Source: Adenanthera pavonina
Taxonomy: Eukaryota > Streptophyta > Magnoliopsida > Fabales > Fabaceae
Direction: 5' to 3'
Assembly (NCBI GenBank): GCA_026686845.1
Contig: JAIVEN010000012.1
Location: 20,214,501-20,278,500 of the forward strand
Length of the DNA: 64,000 nt
The position numbers were made by a program, and so were the translations under genes. Positions 59,192-64,000 of the stretch are shown here, piece after piece. The notes beneath the pieces were generated by a model. It did no database searches and had not been told where the DNA came from. It saw nothing but the letters and a program-made list of their open reading frames with translations. Numbering within the stretch: the stretch's first letter is position 1; each line of letters begins with the position of its first letter.

Positions 59192-60616
59192 TGTTAATGT
59201 ATCAGGCATTTAGCGTACTTTATCACTAAATTAACTATGACACATATTTTTGGGGCTAAAAATGAGTTGTGCGGATTAATATAAATTGCTGATTTCAGAT
59301 ATCTCTCTGTCCTTTTTTATTTCCTTGCAAAGATTTGTTAAGTTATAATTTAATTCATTTTAAGTCAGTTTAAATTCAAGAAATTTTAAGTTAGAAAAGT
59401 ATTTTTTTTTGTAAATAAAATAAGTTATATATATATATATATTTTAAAAAAAAATTCGTAAAACTAATTTTTATATTAATGATAAAAAAATATTTTTTTT
59501 ATTAAATTTGTGTTTTTATCTTTATTTGTACATATTTATATCTATCTCTATATAAAATTTACAATAAGCTAAATTGTTGCGTTAAGTCATAAATGAACGG
59601 TGTGACTTAGCTTAGACTTTGTATAAAGTCCAAACCGTAAAATTTAGTTTTGTTAAATTTTATCATTTAAGAAACTAAACTCTGGGACCCATTACGTGAT
59701 ATAAAGTGTAAAGTGAGCTTAATTTTGCAATTTTTTTTAGGTATTTGTTAATTTTACAAGTATAGATTCAGATAAGGGTGAAAACTGCGTCGGGAAAAAA
59801 AAAACAGAGAAACTGCAAAAACAACGGAGGCTTCATCTTCGTGATATGAATGGGCCAAAATGAGTGGGACAGCCCAAAGTGTAAAGTCCCTTCGCTCCCT
59901 TATATTATAGCCACTTCCTCCTCCCTCTCGCTGGCCACCATTTCTCCTCTCTCGTCTCGCCCCTCAAAACTAACCAAAACCCTCCTATTATCATTATCAG
60001 TTCACATTCAACCACTTCCTGTCCTGTTGCCTCGTCCTTGTTTACATACATACATACATACATACATGTATTTGTATTATTACCTAATTGATGTTTATGA
60101 GCTGTATAAAAAATTTAGCTCAAAATTCAAAGCATATATACAAATCGAAGCATGCATTGAAACTTAAAGGGCACATTCGGTACATCATGTGCTCACCTCA
60201 AGTTGGGTCGGTCTAGATTTAATTGAATTTTATTATTATATTTTTAAGATATTTTTATTTTAATAGACATAGAATATAAAATAAAAATAATTTTATAATT
60301 ATTTTTTTTAATTAAAAAAATAATGTTATTATTTAAAAAATAAAATAAAAAATCTTAAATTTGAACCATTTAAATTAAAATTAAATGATACATATCTCGA
60401 CACAATAATGAGTATGCGGCACCTCCTTACTGTAATGAGCGCCGAACCCGGATGAGTAGTGGGTGGGGTTTATCCTCTTAAGATGGAGTTCGCAGAACAA
60501 AAGGCTGACAGTGCTTGGAATAGTCGCTTTCATGAGGACATAGTCAACGCGGCCGGCTTCCATCATTCACCCCCTCACTCAATCTTTTTTTATTCTTTGT
60601 CATCGCTTCCTACTTT

Positions 60617-61038
60617 TTTAACTTACCAAGAAAATTTTTGGGAAGTAAATTTTTGTGCGGTGTATTTTGATAAATATCCTTTTCAGGAAATAAGAAAATT
60701 ATATATAATTTACTTATTTTATTTTTTTTATTTCTTGAAATTTTAAGTTTTTTTTAAAAATAAATATATTATATTATATTGTTAAAAATAAAAATATCAT
60801 TTATAATTTAAAAAATATTTAGAAGTTAGGGATATATTTAAAAAATAATTATAAAAATATAAAAAAATTTGAGAAGTAGAACATCTTTGAACTTCACTCT
60901 GGAAGTAGAACTTCCCAAAGTGAAACTCAATTTTCGGGGAAATTGAAAATTTTCTAGTGGCAAGTAAGACCTAATAATTATTTTTTGAGAAGTTTAACTT
61001 TTCTTCATTACTTTTCTCATACTAGACAAGCCCTTACA
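60617..61038. mobile_element. Insertion of about 420 bp specific to unit 3
   Basis: Unit 1 reads from the CTTTGTCATCACTTAC tract to CTGTCATCTTCAATATTAA without it. The insert carries AGTAGAACTTCCCAAAGTG and CTTACCAAGAAAATTT / ACTAGACAAGCC near its ends. Similar phrases occur at about 3600-3960, which may be another relic. Family unknown. Confidence 0.45.
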
Positions 61039-63724
61039 GTGGAATGTCGCTATTATCTTCAATATTAAATATAAAATCTATAAAAAAATTATACTATTTA
61101 TGAGTAACACTCATCTTTTAACTCTTATGATGAACAAATTTAATAGTAATAGAAATATGTTGTGTGTGTACAAACAATGGTCAATACTCTCGAATAATGA
61201 ATAATTCACAATCTCTAATGCTTTGAGATGATATATACATAATATGGCAATAGTCCCATTTTTTTTTGGCATGAAAGGCTATGGCAAAGTCATTCAAGAA
61301 GATCACAACAATCATTGACAATACTCAGATTCTCAAATATTGATGAACCGGGTGACATGTCTCAAATATCAATCACGTAATAATACAAATAGAAAATATA
61401 CATAAGGGAACGTGGAACTAAACACACCTTAATTGTAAAAAGTAAAATTAGGAAAATATTTTTTATTAACAGGGAAAATCCTACAGTCCCAGGAAACCCA
61501 AGTGATGCGAAAACCACAAGTGAATAATTTAATTTTAAAAATAATTATATAATATAATTACACACATTGATTCACTATGTCTTTCGAAAGACTTGAAATA
61601 TGATTCTATGCGTCTTCGTGCAAAAGATTTAGCTCTCTCGCAAGATGCTTGTCTAGAAAATTTTATATATAGTTAACGTACGTAATATATATTTTCATTC
61701 TCGTTGGTTTCACAACCATTATTTTTTTCGTCACTGAAATATAGAGGCGTTTTCAAGTATGTATATGATCATTTATCTAAACAAGCTGACGTGATTTATT
61801 ATAATTATATTAATATATTCATGTAACTAGATATATCAATCCATCCTATCATATATCTATAATAAGCGATCATCATATAAATAGTTTTAAGAAATAATTA
61901 TTTCTTACTCCCCATTTAGTTATAATTTTCTATTCTCACTCTTGTTGTTTTATTTGTAAATTGTAACCATATGAACTACTCTCCCATATCGTTAATATAA
62001 AATTTCTTAAACCTGAATCTGGTGAATTTTTGTTTTATAACTGAGTTGTTCTAAAAAAGTGTAACACGTACTCATAAGGCTGATTTGTGCCTAATAGAAA
62101 AATTGTAAAACTTATTGGTAGTTCCAAGATCCCTCACATTCTCAAGTAGTTTCCTACATCAAAACCAATGTACGGATCCGAAATTGTAAAATCATGTGTA
62201 CTCATTAATTCAAATGTTTGGTTGAAGACTATAGCTTCTTCAGCTAAATCAATTTCATATTGTTAAACTTCATATAAAAAAAATTAATTTTATATTTTTC
62301 GTTTCTCAATACAACTCACATTTCTCCACAATTGGTCTGTGTCATATATAGGCCAATAATGAGAAGATGTTACATTATCTTGTTTTTTGATGTTCTGTTT
62401 ACAACAAAATTACATATCCGATAGTAGAGACCCATCCTTTTTTTTTTCTTTTTTTGGCTCTTAGTAAAATTGAACTTTTTAGCCCTAAATACTTTTTTTC
62501 CCTCCTGTATTGCACCAATATTTTAAAAATGAAAATATACCTATGTGACATATCTAATATATGTGGTAATTAGTTCTCCAAAGTGCAACAACAGAATCCA
62601 TACAAGGTTTTAATCCTTTCTCATAGAGTATGAGAAACCAAATGGGATCTAACAAGACTTGGGGTGTTCTGGGCTTGACCCCATCTGTTGTTCGGCTTGA
62701 TAAATATCCAGACCGAACTGGGTAAGATACCGGGCCAAGATTGGCCATGTTGATATCAAAATTTTTTTTATAAAACATTAAAAATTACAAAAGTTAACCC
62801 TATTTTTTTTTAATAAAAAAATATACTTATTTATTTTTAAAAATACATTTTTAAAAAAAATAATATTAAGATAAAAATAATGTTTTTAAAAATTATGAAT
62901 ATTTAATAATTATATATTATATTTACGTAATATTAAATTAATAAAATAATTTAAAATTTTAAATGAAATTAAAAAGTTAAAATTTAAAATTTTTTTTTGT
63001 GATAGCCATGTAATAAATATATAATATGAGATGTATATATAAAAAATCTAATAAAACTAGTCAGCATTTGTAAAATAATAATAATAAAAAAATATCTATA
63101 TATATAAATATATATACTTCAGGCATAATAATACTTGGCCTGAAGTCACCGCCACTTGAAAATTGTCTTAACTCGATGTGGCCGATTGGATAAGGCAAAG
63201 CATGCCTCGAAAGGGACAATTGTGTTTCCCAATGCACAACTTTTCAAAACCGTGATGTGATGTGCTATATTAATTTCCGTCCTATTTGCGGGATCAAAGC
63301 GTGCTGTCTGGGAAATAACATTATTTAAACCAAATGCGTTTATGATAAATGCATGCACCCTGCACCGCTAATTTAGGGAGTATATTAGCTTTTTTCCATT
63401 AATTTATTATACTAACTTTATCAAATTATTATAAAATATTTATTTAAGTAAATATTTTTTATTTTTAAATTGTATTATTGAGTATTATCTTTATATCTTT
63501 TTTTTTTAAATCTTTCTTCAATATTATTCTTACTTGTTATTTTAAATTTAATATTTATATTTTATTCTTATTCATATCAAATAATCAACATAAAATTAAA
63601 ATATATTAATATAATTATAATTGAATTGATCATGATTTATTAATTATAATTAGATGATTAAATTTTAAATGAATACTTATTCGATAAAATGATCAATGCA
63701 GTTTTGATGACATTGGGATAGACT

Positions 63725-63727
63725 CAT

Positions 63728-63755
<28 letters not shown>
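63725..63755. repeat. (TA)n microsatellite
   Basis: Run of TA dinucleotides inside unit 3. Confidence 0.85.
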
Positions 63756-63759
<4 letters not shown>

Positions 63760-64000
63760 TCTTAGTAAAATTGAACTTTTTAATCCTAAGTCCTTTTTTT
63801 CCCATCCTGTGTTGCATTAATATTTTAAAAAAAGATATATATATGTAATACATGTTAGATATTATATATATATATCATAGTACCATGATATATTTATAAA
63901 AAAAATTATAGTACTTCATGATATATATTATTCGTGTTTCTTCTCCAAAAAATTTTAAAATATCTTAACTTAACTATTGGTTTCTAATTTTAGATATTAC

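Larger units (their letters stand above)
49731..59735. repeat. Tandem segmental duplication, unit 2
   Basis: About 10 kb, containing the same ordered landmarks as unit 1: GGGCCAAAAT island (about 49858), CAAGCTGACGTGG (about 50861), TGTACGGATCCGAAATTG (about 51522), GGGTTGGGTTAACATCA (about 53244) and GST2 (56379-58528). It lacks the MULE, the stretch equivalent to 62580-62760, and the segment equivalent to about 60600-61560. Confidence 0.8.
59736..64000. repeat. Tandem segmental duplication, unit 3 (cut by window end)
   Basis: It follows units 1 and 2 in landmark order: GGGCCAAAATGAGTGG (about 59851), CAAGCTGACGTG (about 61782), TGTACGGATCCGAAATTG (about 62170), the CTTGAAAATTG/CACAACTTTTCAAA region (about 63157-63245), and the second CTTAGTAAAATTGAAC tract (about 63761). 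A GST would be expected roughly 2-3 kb beyond the window. No gene is seen in this part. Confidence 0.7.

Noticed and set aside
59850..60167. 105-codon frame starting MGQNEWDSPK, with a counterpart at 49857-50168
   Set aside because: The two copies diverge by frame-changing indels and low-complexity tracts and unit 1 has part inverted. It looks like leader or promoter sequence, not protein.
1..64000. LTR retrotransposon, tRNA or rRNA genes
   Set aside because: I looked for reverse transcriptase or integrase motifs, long direct terminal repeats with TG...CA ends, and tRNA-like arms, and found none that I could support.

Overview
The window looks like nuclear DNA of a flowering plant, probably a eudicot and possibly a legume. 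Intergenic sequence is very AT-rich, genes have short GT-AG introns, small TA-flanked MITEs are common, and the gene content is plant-specific: tau-class glutathione S-transferases, a plant glycerol-3-phosphate permease-like carrier, MuDR-type transposase and a plant-type Ulp1 protease. All coordinates and alignments were worked out by hand.

Layout: (1) 1-15 kb is single-copy sequence. It has a small cysteine-rich (thionin-like) gene on the minus strand that looks frameshifted, four Stowaway-type MITEs, a hAT-like element with a perfect 8-bp target duplication, and an intact two-exon MFS carrier gene (9334-11041, 519 aa). (2) From about 15.06 kb to the end the window is a tandem array of a roughly 10-kb unit. 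Unit 1 (15.06-49.73 kb, interrupted) and unit 2 (49.73-59.74 kb) each end with a tau GST gene (221 aa each, about 86% identical). Unit 3 starts at 59.74 kb and is cut by the window end before any GST. (3) Unit 1 is split by one very large Mutator-like element (MULE), 19205-43562 (24,358 bp). It has about 132-bp terminal inverted repeats and an exact 9-bp target duplication, AAAAAAATA. Units 2 and 3 carry the same flanking sequence without the element.

The MULE is the highlight. From left to right it contains: the left TIR; an intact-looking two-exon MuDR transposase gene (733 aa, all expected domains); a 13.4-kb satellite of about 115 head-to-tail copies of a 116-bp monomer with higher-order structure; a ten-exon Ulp1 (C48) cysteine-protease gene on the minus strand whose frame and catalytic His-Asp-Gln-Cys are kept but which carries four in-frame stop codons; exon fragments of a host LRR receptor kinase (NIK-like ectodomain); and the right TIR. 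It is therefore a transposase carrier, a Pack-MULE-like gene-fragment carrier and a satellite nursery in one.

The GST copies have been separated by later insertions. GST1 has a 547-bp TAA-flanked MITE ending about 80 bp upstream of its TATA box, and GST2 has different insertions upstream and in its intron. Comparing the units gives empty sites that prove several insertions, a micro-inversion in unit 1, and a relative order of events.
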